From the NCBI GenBank assembly GCA_035772405.1, contig JAYKKM010000350.1, forward strand, positions 372,001 through 436,000: a stretch of 64,000 nt of DNA, written 5' to 3'. Source of the DNA: Chrysogorgia sp. JL179-B06 (taxonomy: Eukaryota > Cnidaria > Anthozoa > Scleralcyonacea > Chrysogorgiidae). Numbering within the stretch: the first letter of the stretch is position 1; each line of letters begins with the position of its first letter. A model generated the notes under the pieces. It was not told the DNA's origin, ran no database searches, and saw only the letters and a list, made by a program, of their open reading frames with translations. Positions 1-10,774 of this stretch are shown here, in pieces. A program made the translations under genes and the position numbers.

Positions 1-400
1 TAAAACTCAATGTCAAATCATTCCAGTACTTACATGCCATAATAATAGTAGAAAAGCAGATAGAATAATAGCACATTTTTTGTCCAAAATTAAAATGCTC
101 ATTAAATGTCTCATTATCACTTGTTGATGAACAGCAACTTAAACTTGTTTCACATATGTTGGTACCTGTATGCCTATTTGAAATCTGTGTAAATTGTGCA
201 ATGGTAATTTTAATGCCTTTAAGCTCATAAAACATTAGGTTTGTATGGTGTTTTTGAAATATTGTATTAACAACACACATGTTCCACGAGAACGGGTCAT
301 TCCCTATGAATCTCTTGCATGAGAATCAAATATTTTTAGTAAACCATTTTGCATAGTATAAATAGATACAGTATTACATCCGATTGTTAATAGAAATTAG
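1..400. other. AT-rich sequence, no gene seen
   Basis: I see no coding region, RNA gene or clear repeat here. It is AT-rich and lies downstream, on the minus strand, of the protein fragment at 401-733. Confidence 0.5.
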
Positions 401-733
401 CTAATTTTCTTGTACTAAACTTTGTAAAGCACAATCGTAGGGCACCACATATGGGATGTTTTCATTCGTAATAACAACATGGAGACTACCAGAGTAACTC
501 ACTAAAGTCAAGTTGATAATTTGCATCCAGCACTGTGTTACCATTGTAGGTAACTCTGTTAGCAATAAATAATATTGCCTTGATAATGCAGAATAAAATT
601 CATTACCAATGTTCATTATTTGAATTAGGTCTCCTGAGTCAGTTATTGATTTATCATGACTGTAGTTATATATCAAAGCACATAATAAAGGTGAGATTTT
701 TTTGGGGGGGATTCTGCTAGGCTCTTCGACCAA
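401..733 (-). pseudogene. Fragment resembling the domain that follows 2A leaders in invertebrate repeat proteins
   Basis: This is a 110-residue open frame with a TAG at its end. Its middle reads like a folded domain (FYSALSRQYYLLLTELPTMV, then SGSLHVVITNENIPYVVPY). From memory of the family, this pattern occurs in long cnidarian proteins that begin with a 2A StopGo motif and continue with TVYDI...TIVADF; such a leader is present at 40055-40330 in this window. A cysteine-protease role for that domain is only a guess. No start context, upstream exon or downstream continuation is visible, so I treat it as a fragment. It could be an unrelated ORF. Confidence 0.35.
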
Positions 734-1290
734 TATGGCGGTTGTGTTACTTCTATCACAATAAATTTATCGTAACAAGATCTACATTCTTTTTTTGCAA
801 GAATCTTTGACTCCATGTCCATATCAGCAATAATTTATAACTGGCAACATTTTGGCAAAACGTGTACTTAATCAAGTTCATTTGTTTCATAGTTATTTGA
901 TAGTTTTTGTATTTGATTGATTTTGACTTTATAGATCATTGGATTCACAATTTTCCGTCGTCGTGGTAGACCTGTAAATTGAGTCCGTAGTGATATACAA
1001 TGATATCTCCTTGTCTTTTGGATCTGAAAAGTCAAGATTGTATCAATAGCACACAAGCTACCTAGTCGCCTTTCGCTTCGACTTGAAGCTACATGGACGA
1101 TCGTCAAGCTAGTATCCTCCGTATCGTTCATGTATCGTCTGTCTACTCCAAGCTCTCTCCCACATTCACTACAAAACAGTGTATATATTAACACATCAAT
1201 CAATGTCAAGATTATTGGGGGTCGACTCAATTCAAGTCTATGCCTGCATTTATAACACTGGGGGCACACAAATGGTTATTTCTGAAGGTA
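734..1290. other. Spacer with an unrecognised minus-strand ORF
   Basis: The stretch holds a 133-residue minus-strand frame (868-1269) with CxxC pairs near its start (CPQC, CSEC). It lies just downstream of the Gypsy RNase H remnant and could be the linker between RNase H and integrase, but I cannot match it. An overlapping plus-strand frame at 1179-1439 looks like a shadow. Confidence 0.3.
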
Positions 1291-1399
1291 ACGGGCAATT
1301 TGTCCCTCCAGAAGACAGAAGTTCATCAACCATCTTAGACTTGCATGATCTGTTCTTACTAGAAATCTCCGTCCATACAAATAATGGAAATGCTCGATT

Positions 1400-2240
1400 C
1401 CCTTCACCAAGGCTAACAGCCCTCTGTGTTATTCAGTAATTGCATTCACTATGACTCAACGTTCGACTGAAGTAAGCAATTACTCTCTATTGCCACTTCT
1501 GCTCTTGTGACAAAACAGCGCCAATTCCAATGTCGTTCGCCTCAGTATCTATGACAAAACGGAGTTGATGTAAGCAGAATTTTGAGTCGATTGAATGCTG
1601 TGTCAGTCCTCAGACCATATATATGGGAGATTTGTTTTCTCTGTCAACCTATGCAGGGTCTTTGTAACTACAGAAAACGAACATACAAACTTCCTATAAT
1701 AAGAAGAGTCCCAGGAAGTACCGTAGTTCCTTCTTACTTTTGGGTACTGGCCATGTTAACACTGTTAACTTTTAGTGGATTCGCTGATACTCCATCTTCA
1801 CTGACTATGTGGCAAAGGTAAAACACCAGCTACTTGAACAGTTCACACTTGTTCGGGTTCAATTTCAGGGATGCATTTCTCAAACGTGTAAACACTTCTT
1901 GCAAATGATGCATAGCGCCATCAAATGTTATAGCATGGACAATGATGTCATCTAAATACACCAGGCAAACACTCCAAGGTAGACCGACCAACACATCTCC
2001 ATTAGCCTTTCAAATGTCGCTGGTGCATTGCAAAGACCAAACGACATGACTAAAAATTGCCATAAACCATAGTCTGTGGTGAAAGCGGTTTTCTCTTTGT
2101 CTTCGTAATTTAATTCGACCTGCAACATGGAAATATATGTGATGGCCTATGTCGTCCCCATAACGTAGTGCACCTATTATTAACCAGATAATCCAGTTCA
2201 CCCAAGAGAACCACCCTCATCTACAAGGCATAGATATGGC
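1400..2240 (-). pseudogene. Ty3/Gypsy-like pol remnant (reverse transcriptase and RNase H)
   Basis: Reading the minus strand from 2240 downward gives, in shifting frames, the RT segment EKTAFTTDYGLWQF (near 2056-2096), then FGLCNAPATFERLMEM, then the catalytic VYLDDI box (1937-1962), then LRNASLKLNPNKCELF. RNase H signals follow near 1585-1420 (an IDTEANDIGIGAVLSQ-like block and RVIAYFSRTLS). These are standard Ty3/Gypsy landmarks for copying element RNA to DNA. At least three frameshifts and several in-frame stops disable it. No gag, integrase or LTR is recognisable next to it, so it is an old internal fragment. A BEL/Pao fragment abuts it on the opposite strand. Confidence 0.8.
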
Positions 2241-2358
2241 TGATAATATCCAGGATCAGAAGAATTAGATGTTGGCCTTCTAATTGGAGCTGAATCGCGA
2301 ATGGCGAAACCATTCATGGCAACTACCTGCTGAGTAAATCAAGGCTGACATAACTTCT

Positions 2359-3067
2359 GATCTCAGATCGAAACCCGACATATTCAAGCACTACGATGAG
2401 GTGATACAAGATCAACTCAAGAAAATTAAGACTGTCAATGAAGAAGAGCTCGAAGTTGGGAAGCTACAGGTACGTTATCTTCCTCATCGCAAAGCCATCA
2501 GGCTTGACAAGAACACCACTACGATCCGTGTAGTGTACGATGTCTCAGCTAAAAGAAACGGGCCTAGTATCTCAACGATTGCCTTTATTCTGGACCGCCA
2601 CTTACTCCACTCATCTTTGATGTACTAACCAGATTCCAAGCACACATTTTCTTTTGAATGGAAGAACTCACCACCAAATGAATTCTTACCAAACTATCGA
2701 TCCCCACTTTGTGGAAGAAGTCCTATGATCCCTACGTGAATGAGCGCCTATCAAAGTCAGATACCGTACGAGTTCTACACAAATCTTAAGGGAAAATTCA
2801 AATGGTTTTAATATGTGCAAATGGATAACCAACAATCGAAATCTGGCAATAAAGATAAGGTCTCAAGAAGAGGAACCAGAGCTCAGGATCCAGCGTGTCG
2901 ATCAATCGTTCTTAAAGACACAATTCCAAACTCAACGCAGTCAACACGATCTCCCAAAGGTTCTTGGAACATCATGGGACAATGAACATGGTGAGCTTAT
3001 CTTTACCTTTGAAAGTCTTACAAGTTATTTGGAAAAAAGAATGATTATGAAAATAATCCACCGTTGA
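2359..3067 (+). pseudogene. BEL/Pao-like retrotransposon pol remnant
   Basis: The frame from 2359 to 2628 reads YDEVIQDQLKK, then RYLPHRKAIRLDKNTTT, RVVYDVSAKRNGPS, which match the start of BEL/Pao reverse transcriptase. After a frameshift near 2605 the sequence continues as a short IFDVLTRFQAH-like stretch. A second frame (2813-3067) gives LCKWITNN-like and FAKVLGTSWD-like segments that lie later in BEL/Pao RT (LPKVLGTSWDNEHGELIFTF). The central catalytic part is missing or degraded and no LTR, protease or integrase is seen. It is a decayed element, opposite in strand to the neighbouring Gypsy remnant. Confidence 0.75.
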
Positions 3068-3194
3068 GGCCCATGAGGGCCATCACAAAAAAGTCAACAC
3101 ACGGCGTTGCTAGGCTATTACTTAAATTACCAACACTGCTTACCAATACACATCGCATGCTCCACCGTTCTCCTTGAAACACGTTTTCAATACA

Positions 3195-3600
3195 GTATGT
3201 CATTATATTGTTGTAAATGTGGTTCGAAGTCTATTACAGATGCAAATTCGTGTTACAACAGTGGCTATTCTTTCAAACAAACTGCTCGGGAACTGGAAGG
3301 ACCTTCAAGTGCTTCGGCAACTACATCTACACCAATTTATCAGAAAAAATGTGAACTTCGAAGAATTTAGGTGTCAAAAGGAAAATGATAGGCAGAGCAG
3401 ATTCGAACCAAAGACGAAGAAATCTAAACCGAATAAAAGTGAGTCAAGAGGAAAGAATGTGAAGTGAGTATAAATATTGGCTACATGCAGTTCGACAACG
3501 ATGAAAATGGACCAACGATGGACCAGCACCCTCATTTATCAATGGGGATGTATTCAGTTACCTGACCAAACAGCATTTAACAACCAAAACAATATGTGCA
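3195..3600 (+). pseudogene. G2E3-like HECT gene, N-terminal exon remnant
   Basis: The first frame starts at ATG 3197 (MSLYCCKCGSKS) with a CxxC zinc-ribbon start. After a frameshift near 3340 another frame carries FEEFRCQKENDRQSRFEPK and a lysine-rich stretch, and a further shift gives VSINIGYMQFDND near 3465-3495. The same order (zinc ribbon, EFR..KE..R.SRF.PK, INIG) is seen in the better preserved copy at 40351, which links this to the cnidarian family annotated as G2/M-phase-specific E3 ligase-like. Known members end in a HECT ubiquitin-ligase domain; a matching C-terminal exon lies 1.3 kb downstream (4891-5140). Frameshifts make it a pseudogene. Confidence 0.65.
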
Positions 3601-3717
3601 TCTAAGTATAAAGAAGCAGCTATTGTATGCTAAAAGAGAAATTAAGAAACCAAAGTGCTCATGGGAGTGACCACTGAGCAGAACTTTAATTAAAATTTCC
3701 TTTAAAAGTATTTGGTA

Positions 3718-3822
3718 TTGAGTCCCTAATCCTAACCATACATTAGGGTTACCTAAACCATACGCATGTCATGTAGGGTTAGGGTTATGTTAGGAGATTA
3801 CATGTATGTTAGGGACTGAATA
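3718..3822. repeat. Small inverted repeat with telomere-like motifs
   Basis: The ends TTGAGTCCCTAA and, inverted, TTCAGTCCCTAA enclose about 80 bases holding GGGTTAGGG. It looks like a short hairpin element; the two TTAGGG-like units are too few to call an interstitial telomere. Confidence 0.4.
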
Positions 3823-4075
3823 ATGTAGCATATTTATTTTCTAGTCCCAGTTCCGTCATGGTTAATTAGTCTCAGTGGTTCAGACAATAGACTGCTTCCA
3901 ACATTGTTCAGTAAGTAAATTTAGGGTACATAATTTACTGTTCAAACCATGCAATGCAAATTTCAACACATTTTATCTATATTATAATACTTATTGTATA
4001 TATTAGTTTTTAAGTTTTGGCTTGCATGATAAGCAATTTTTTGTAGAGTGATGGTATTCCGAATTCAAATAAATT

Positions 4076-4143
4076 TTCTCTCTCCCCTTCCTCTTCTCCT
4101 CTCTAGTCTATTCCTCCTCTTTCTCCCTATATCTCTCTCTATA
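4076..4143. repeat. CT-rich microsatellite
   Basis: A run of TCTC and CCTCT units with scattered substitutions. It is simple sequence with no coding content. Confidence 0.7.
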
Positions 4144-4198
4144 GAATGTGTTTGTGTTTTATCTTAACTAGAAAACAGAGGTTGAATAAACTGTTCTC

Positions 4199-4386
4199 AG
4201 GATTTATGGTGAAGGAAAATTTCAAGTCTTGGAATATATACATTTTAAGACCAAACCGGGACCAGTTGCGAAAAATGCAACTTAGAGACCTTCCGGCTGG
4301 AATTGAACCCGCAACCCTGCAATGCTAGTGCAGTGCTCTGACCACTGAGCTATGGAGGCCGTTGCCGAGAGCCTAGTCACGAGTTC
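4199..4386 (-). mobile_element. tRNA-derived SINE, copy 1
   Basis: Read on the minus strand the element begins with a tRNA-like head (4287-4360) and continues with a tail of about 90 bases ending near AGGATTTATGGTGAAGG on the plus strand. The tail is shared with a full copy at 30925-31107 and a headless copy at 4441-4546. A tRNA head with internal polymerase III promoter boxes plus an unrelated repeated body is the usual SINE design. No flanking target duplication could be fixed, since flanks diverge right after GAGCCTAGT on the head side. Confidence 0.8.
4287..4360 (-). tRNA. tRNA-Ala(AGC)-like SINE head, probably not a functional tRNA
   Basis: On the minus strand GGCCTCCATAGCTCAGTGG starts the acceptor and D-arm (A box TAGCTCAGTGGTCAGAGCA). 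A 5-bp anticodon stem CTGCA/TGCAG encloses the loop CTAGCAT with anticodon AGC, and the T-arm carries the B box GGGTTCAATTCC. The acceptor stem pairs imperfectly (GGCCTCC against GGAAGGTC) and the T stem has one mismatch. With repeat copies elsewhere this is best read as the promoter head of a SINE and not as a working tRNA gene. Confidence 0.7.
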
Positions 4387-4440
4387 TGTATATGGTAATG
4401 CCAGGATAAGATTCTGGGTATATTACAAGTAATATTTGGC

Positions 4441-4546
4441 AACTACATGTTGTAAGGATTTGTGGTGAAGGATAATTTCAAGTCTTGGAATATATATATT
4501 TTAAGACCAAACCGGGACCAGTTACGAAAAATGCAACTTCAAGACT
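4441..4546 (-). mobile_element. tRNA-derived SINE, headless copy
   Basis: The stretch from AACTACATGTTGTAAGGATT through GCAACTTCAAGAC matches the body of the SINE copies at 4199 and 30925 but stops before the tRNA head. The near-adjacent placement to copy 1 suggests a local duplication or a second truncated insertion. Confidence 0.75.
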
Positions 4547-4890
4547 TAACCTTTTACTCCCCAGTATAAAAAAAATCCGTATTTGTCCCAAAGTATTTTT
4601 TACAGTACTTGTTGAGAGAAGTTGTTATAAAACAGGTCTGAGATCATCTCCTTTATTGTCAATTATTCAATATGGTTAATAACCATTGATATTATTAAGA
4701 GAAGTTAGGTTCTGATCACTCTTGGGTTATAAAGGGTTATTGGCATTGGAAATTTCATTGTGGATACAAATAACATTTATCAATACATGTAGACAATTTG
4801 TAAACCTTATTCCCTTAGTGTTTTCTATATATTTTTGTGATTGTAGATCGATCTGTATTAAAGCCCACTTACTTTACCTCTCTTCCTCAG

Positions 4891-5140
4891 ATGATGCAGC
4901 TTGAAGAGGGGTTACAGAGTTGTGGAGTGTTACAATCCAGGATAGAACATCCCAAGTTGTGGGAGCAAGTATTTGCCCCTAACAAAACTGCCTTTACCTT
5001 TTCACCTGACGAATTTCTTGACAATATTGATGCAACTTTTAGCTCTTCCCAAGCATACAAAGAAAGGGAAATTGATGTATTTAAGCTGTTCTGTGACTAT
5101 GTGCAGTCATCGGATCAAGGAGATTTGTTTTATTGTCTGA
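4891..5140 (+). pseudogene. G2E3-like HECT gene, C-terminal exon remnant
   Basis: A pyrimidine-rich acceptor (CTCTTCCTCAG) at 4880-4890 precedes an exon encoding MMQLEEGLQSCGVL, then LWEQVF and EREIDVFKLFCDYVQSSD. The parallel exon at 46808 (IMQIEHGLDNCGLL and KEIDVYKYFCDCLETLD) has the same acceptor placement and is followed by the C-terminal HECT-like exon, which fixes the family. This segment belongs to the catalytic half of HECT-type ubiquitin ligases in the cnidarian G2E3-like group. The expected donor after SSDQ is not a GT, and no last exon follows. Together with 3195-3600 it may be one decayed gene copy. Confidence 0.6.
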
Positions 5141-5597
5141 ACATTCCAACTTTGTTTTTCTTTTCTACTGTACTGTGTAGTATAACAACTATGTATAGCT
5201 TAATTCAAATATTAAACTGATAAAGTTAATAAAATTTTACTGTATATAATGATTCTACATTACATAATATTCATACTCATAGGAGGCTATAGAGTCAAGC
5301 GGATCCTCCTTTAGTGTTTTTACCACATTGGACTTTCAAGAACAAATTATTAAATTCTTATGAAGAAGTGCATTGGTCATTAGTATAATTGATCATTTTA
5401 ATATTCCATTTTTACAGATGTGACAGACAATCTGTGATTTGGTGAAGTGGATCTAAATTTATTCCTGTCTTGGTTTCCCCAAAAAATGTTCGTTTTCTTT
5501 TGTATATGGCTGCAGAGTTAATTGCAGATGCCGCCCCACCACATCAACATGTGATCTTCTTCTGAAGTTGCCAGTACATATTAACAACCTCAGTGAA
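5141..5597. other. AT-rich spacer, no gene seen
   Basis: No coding region or clear repeat is seen before the hAT terminus. Confidence 0.4.
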
Positions 5598-8500
5598 TAG
5601 GCGTACAAGGCGGGGGGGGGGGGGCGAGGGGGGCAGCTGCCCCCCCACATGAATGGAAATGTTGCTAAGTCGGGCAAATTTTCAACCTAAGTCGGGCGAA
5701 GAATGTATGGGGGGAAATAAAAATATAGGATGAAAATAAGGAAAAGTAATAAAAAAATTCAATATCTGTACGTGTATTGTAGGTGAAAAGTATATTGAGC
5801 AACAGGCATTTAACGAAAACAGATCTAATTCATAAATATAACCGATCGAGTGCTTGTCATTCTAGTATATGGTATCATTGAGTTTGCACGAGAGACTGGT
5901 CACTAAAAAAGTACTTTTAAAAGATGTGATATAATCTGCGACTCACTGCAAGTCGTACGAAGTAGAGATGGAAAATATTTGTTCCGAACCTTCGAGTTGA
6001 AAATCTTTGTAATCCGAACGTTTTTAACATTTTTGTGGAAGCTTTTTGAAGCTGACAGACAGGATAACCTAGCTGAGAAAGCCAGAAGCCGTAAACTGAC
6101 TGAAACAGTGAAATAATTGCAAAAATTAAAGTAAGTAAAGTTAGTAAATTGATAAACCTTTATGTGCGAAATTTTTGTATGGCAAAGCTTTTGTAAATTT
6201 CGAATCTCGATTCGTTTAAAGTTAACTGAAAATTCATGGTCCAAATTTCATTTCAGATCTAACAGAAATTAGTAAAATTACCAGTACGAATTAGTGTTAG
6301 ACAAATCACGAATTATGTCGACCAAATCTCGTGCTTGTAAACGCCGCTATCGTCATCGGGTCAAATGCGACGAATGCCAGAAGGAAATGAACTCTGACTA
6401 CCAAGAAATCCATACACAAAATGTTCACAATGGTAAGAAGATCAAGTTTAGTCCTTCGGTCGAATCTTTACAATCCAAATTGGGTAGCTTTTTTATGAGT
6501 GCAGGTACTACTGTAAATCAGTCGGCGCTGGAGGCCAGCGGCATTAACAGTGACATCATTGAGTGTACACCTGACAACAGTATCCAGTTTTCTGTAGGTT
6601 GTATAACTGAATCCGAGCACAATGTCAGCAACGAGTCAGACTCGGAACCGGCTAGAGATGGAGGCAAATCCGAAGTGTTTCAAGCGAATAACGTAAATGT
6701 CCAGTCAGTCATCGAACCAAATGGATCGACTGTAAAGCAAGTGAAAGAATCCGTGATAGTCATGGACGAAAATACTGATGAGTCAGTCACGCAAGTGATA
6801 ATCATGTACGAAAATATCAGTGATGAGTCAGTCAAGCAAGTGAAAGTCATGGACGAAAAACCCGGTGAGTCAACGGTCATTGACCAAAAAACGCTTTCTG
6901 TGCCAGTCATTGGGATAAATTCCACTTCTTCGCTGTCTTCTAACAGTCCTACGGCAACGGTGGTCCATTTTGATGCATCATCTACAGTGACTTATGTCGT
7001 ACAGAACCAGCCCATTCTACTAGAATACCCAGCCAAAAAGTTTGGAAATGAACTATTCCCCCGGAAATTTAACCCTCACTTGTACAAAAAATATCCATGG
7101 ATCAGTTATGAAATGGACAAAGATCAATGTGTATGCTTTCCCTGCAGAGAGTTCGAAAAAGATGATTCGTTTGTATATAATAATTGGAGAAAACCAGAGA
7201 AGCTCTCCAAACATGGAAAATCTGAGAAGCACATAACATCAATGACTAAGTGGGTATTGTTTACGGCCAACCAGAAACGGAACACATCCGTGCTAAAGAA
7301 ATTAAACAGTGCTCATAAGCAGCAAGTAATCAGCAACCGGCAATACCTTCAAGTTATTATTGAATGCCTCATGTTCACTGCCCAGCAGAACATTGCCATG
7401 CGAGGACATGTAGAGAGTAGGAAAGATATCTGGAATGGCTCAGATATCAACAGAGGGAATTTTCTTGAGTTACTGCACGTTAGATGCAAGGATTTGCCAT
7501 GGTTGAAACAGAAGCTTCAAAGTCAACTTGAAGCACACGTCCAATGGACATCGCCAAAAATCCAGAATGAACTCATTGGAATAGTTTCAAACATGGTGCT
7601 AAAGAGGATCACAAGTGATGTCAGAAACAGTGCTCAGTATAGCATAATTGTGGACGAGACTGCAGACATCAGCAGAACAGAGCAAGTGTCGCTATGTCTA
7701 AGGTACGTTTTCGCCGGTGAGACAAAGGAGACATTTGTTGGCTTTTACACAACTGCATCAACCGAAGGAGAAGTTCTCTACGAGCTTGTGAAGACGTGTG
7801 TCAACAAGCTTGACTTGAAGTTAGAAGATATTGTGGGAAAATGCTTTGATGGTGCTGCAAATATGAGCGGTGTTCATAAAGGACTAGCGTCGCGTATGAA
7901 AGAATGCTCTCCGCTTAGCGTTTATGTCCACTGCTATGGTCATCTCCTGAACCTCGTGCTCCAGGATACAATGACTAACGTTGAGCCAATTCGTAATGCC
8001 CTTGGTACGATACAGAGCCTCTATAATTTCCTTGAAGCGAGTCCGAAGCGCCATAGGATGTTCCAGGACATTGAGATTGATGAGGCCCATATCAACTTAA
8101 CGCTCAAGTCCTTGAGTGTAACCAGATGGTCATGCCGCTGGGAGGCTGTGAAGGCTGTAGACGAACAAATGCCAAGAATAATTCAAGCACTCCTTACTCT
8201 TTCGAAGGATCGTGCTCCCAAGACATACACTGATAGTATAGCCTTGCTAAATGCAATTTGTGATTTTAAATTTGCATTTGGTTTGGTAGTGCTTAAGGTG
8301 ATCCTCTCAAATACGGATAGTCTCAGCAAGTATCTTCAAGGAAAGAATATGGACGTAATCACTGCCAAGAAGACTGCCGATGCAACCATCGAAACACTGA
8401 GCAAGTGCCGAAATGAAGAATCCTTCCAGCTGGTATGGTCCAGAGCTAAAATCCTTCAAAGATGCTAGGGCGCCAAGAAGGAAACCGCCACGTCGGTTGC

Positions 8501-9417
8501 AAGCTCTCATAGGAGAACAAGATAGCGATGATCTACAGCCAACTGCCGAGAGTCATTACCGCGTCACAACATATTACCTCAGCCTCGACAAAGTCCTCCT
8601 TGAGATGAAGTCCCGCTTTGAGGGTAATGATCAAGATATTTTATGTGCCTTGGCCGATGTAGTTTTCAACGCGGTCCCATCCGACAAAAATCTGGCATTT
8701 GTCTCCTCATTCTATACCTTGGATATGGCTATCGTAACAGCTGAGAAAGCAATATTTCAAAATTTCTTGGCCAAGAATACAGCAGAGATGAAAAGAGCAA
8801 CAATGATAGTGGAGAACATGTTCCAAAATGGGCTACACGAGGTTCTGCCAGTGTTCTACAGGGTATGTTCAATTTTGGCAACGATACCAGCTACATCATG
8901 CTCTGCAGAGAGGTCTTTCAGTGGCTTACGCCGCGTGAAGACATACCTTCGCTCTACAATGGGACAAGAACGCCTGAGTAGTATAGCGCTTACCTGCATC
9001 GAACGCGCATATACAAACAGAACCTTGGAAAATGACATGGAAAGCATTATTGATATTTTTGGAAAGCGAAACAAGAGAGATTCGTATTTCTTTTGACAAT
9101 ATTGGTGTATTGACTCTGTTTATAATTATATAACGTTGGAAAATGATATATTTATTAGTTTCCTTCATGAATTTGAGTTTGCAACTATAATGTAAGTAGT
9201 TTGGAAAGTAATACGAATTCTTTGTGTTCATTATTTCATTCACACCTTCAGTTAATCAGTACAGTGAAACCATTCATTGTCATATCCATACGAACACGTT
9301 AACACAACGCATATATGATTATATACCGGAGTTTTTTATATCAAAAGTCGGGCAACTTCCGTTTCAGTCGGGCAAAAAGTTCGCCGCCCTCCCTATAAAT
9401 TTGTGCCCGTACGCCTA
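5598..9417 (+). mobile_element. hAT-family DNA transposon, nearly complete
   Basis: The ends are TAGGCGTAC at 5598-5606 and its inverse GTACGCCTA at 9409-9417. Inside each end are two copies of GTCGGGCAA-like motifs in the same orientation (5669, 5691 and 9347, 9367), plausible transposase sites, and the left end has a long G run followed by GGGGCAGCTGCCCC-type palindrome. It encloses one transposase gene (6294-9096). The 8-bp target duplication typical of hAT is not visible: the left flank is TCAGTGAA and the right flank TGTGACAT. The element is about 3.8 kb, a normal size for a ZMYM/hAT element. Confidence 0.8.
6294..9096 (+). pseudogene. hAT transposase (ZMYM1-like, TTF zinc finger and hAT dimerisation domain), one frameshift
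   Basis: The first frame (6294-8468, 724 residues; a second in-frame ATG lies at 6315) carries a C2H2-like finger (CDECQKEM...HTQNVH), an acidic low-complexity part with three repeats of a VKQVKVMDE type, a TTF-type zinc finger (CVCFPCREF...SKHGKSEKH) and the start of the RNase H-like catalytic fold (IIVDETADIS, then CFDGAANMSG and YVHCYGHLLNLV). The second frame (8413-9096) ends with the hAT dimerisation motif SCSAERSFSGLRRVKTYLRS. The frames overlap by 56 bases, so one indel near 8440-8460 separates them. The protein would cut and join element ends. Apart from that shift it looks young. Confidence 0.88.
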
Positions 9418-9749
9418 TGTGACATCAGCTCTTAAGGACTGTGTTGGTTTTGGGTGTATTTAAGACATATTGCAGGATATGAATGTTTTTCAGTTAAAAC
9501 ACATTTAAACAACAGTTTCTTGTTTGGTACAATTTTGTATTTGGCTGTAAATATATTCATTTCACATTTTATTGTTTGGTACATATACAGAGGCTTAATA
9601 AATTTAAATCCCAAGGTCGAACTGTACATTATAACAATAACTGTAATGATCTATTTTTACTGGATACCAGCATTTTAGAATTCATCTTAATTGAAAATCA
9701 TACATTCCAATTTTTAAGTTCAACAAAAAATGTGAAAGACAGTTAACAT
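9418..9749. other. AT-rich spacer, no gene seen
   Basis: Short frames occur on both strands, but none resembles a protein family. Confidence 0.4.
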
Positions 9750-9751
9750 CT

Positions 9752-10381
9752 TCTCTCAGACGGCTTCTGAGGATTACGACGTCGGTTTCTTTGGCTTTGT
9801 TGTTTTATTGCATTAATTTCATCCTCGGGTAATTTCTCAGTGATGCTGAAGTTGTTTTGCAACTTCGACAAATGTCTAACGCTTTGGATAACCTTAACTT
9901 TCGTTCCTGAAGTAGTTTCTTTCGCATTGACGGGTCTTTAATTCCCAACACGGCTCGGTCCCGTAGAAGTGTTTCCTGAAGACATCTACAGAAATTGCAG
10001 CTTTGTGCTAAGATTCGCAAAGCTGTGATGTATTGCTCAATCGTCTCTCCTTCTCTCTGGTCATGACTGTTAAATACAAACCGTTCGTAGGTTTCATTTG
10101 TTTCTCCGATGAAGGTCGTTTCGAACTTCTTAACTACCGTATCTAAATTGTTTTTATCTTCACTAGTCGCGAAATACATTCCTTCGAAAACTTCCATCGC
10201 TTCTTCGCCAATTACTGACAAACAATGTAGTTTTAAATCGCTCGTCGCATTGGTCCAAACGAGAAATAACAGCGTAATTTTCCCATCGTCGTCGAAATTT
10301 TTTCCAATTAGTCGTCATGTTTCCTTCCATTTTTAGAGATTTCGGAGCAGAGATTCCTGTTGGAATTATCGGCGCTGACAT
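9752..10381 (-). pseudogene. LTR-retrotransposon gag remnant
   Basis: On the minus strand the coding sequence starts at 10381 (MSAPIIPTGISAPKSLKMEG), about 80 bases after the primer-binding site, and reads NWKKFRRRWENYAVISRLDQ. A frameshift near 10215 moves it into the frame containing EVFEGM, DQREGETIEQYITALRILAQ and LRDRAVLGIKD, which match the Ty3/Gypsy gag core. An arginine-rich stretch near 9760 then meets a stop, just before the zinc knuckle would be expected. Nothing of protease or pol follows, so the element is truncated at its 3' side. Gag forms the particle shell of such elements. Confidence 0.8.
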
Positions 10382-10460
10382 AGTCCCTTCAGATGTCGAT
10401 CATGTCGCCTTCCCTTTCTCGTTTGTATCACTATCAGACATGTTAGCTATAATGTATTTA

Positions 10461-10477
10461 TCCCACTCCTGACACCA
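10461..10477 (-). promoter_or_regulatory. Primer-binding site for tRNA-Leu
   Basis: On the minus strand TGGTGTCAGGAGTGGGA begins directly after the LTR. It is complementary to a leucine tRNA 3' end carrying CCA (acceptor TCCTGAC plus the start of the T stem), as in tRNA-Leu(CAA). This fixes the strand of the element and the inner LTR edge. Confidence 0.75.
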
Positions 10478-10619
10478 TGTTTCAGTCATGCAATAAGCAT
10501 GGATAACTTTTATTGACAACGTACGTGTACGCCTAGTTCTCTCTAACTTCTCTATACACATCCACCTAACTAAAAACTCGGTTGTCTCGTGACAACCGGA
10601 AGTCACCTGGTCTATTACA
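10478..10619 (-). repeat. Short 5' LTR of the gag-bearing element
   Basis: The minus-strand segment begins TGTAATAGACCAGG and ends CTGAAACA, giving TG...CA termini over 142 bp. It contains an AATAAAA polyadenylation-like signal and a hairpin GGTTGTC...GACAACC. It abuts the primer-binding site. The partner 3' LTR was not found, so the boundary is by structure only. Confidence 0.65.
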
Positions 10620-10774
10620 TGAATATAATTAGGATATAATTATTAGGATATTGCAACATTTTCCCTTTCATAGATAACAGGAGGGGTGATCAAGGAGATA
10701 TTCCTTGCATAATATTCAAAGATTATCTTGATAAGGGGGGCAAGAAATGTCAGGCACATTTTCCATGTATTGCC

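Noticed and set aside
3718..3822. Interstitial telomere array
   Set aside because: Only two TTAGGG-like units occur and they lie inside a small inverted repeat.
4287..4360. A functional tRNA-Ala gene
   Set aside because: The acceptor stem pairs poorly and the sequence is the head of a repeated SINE body, so it is listed as a SINE head.
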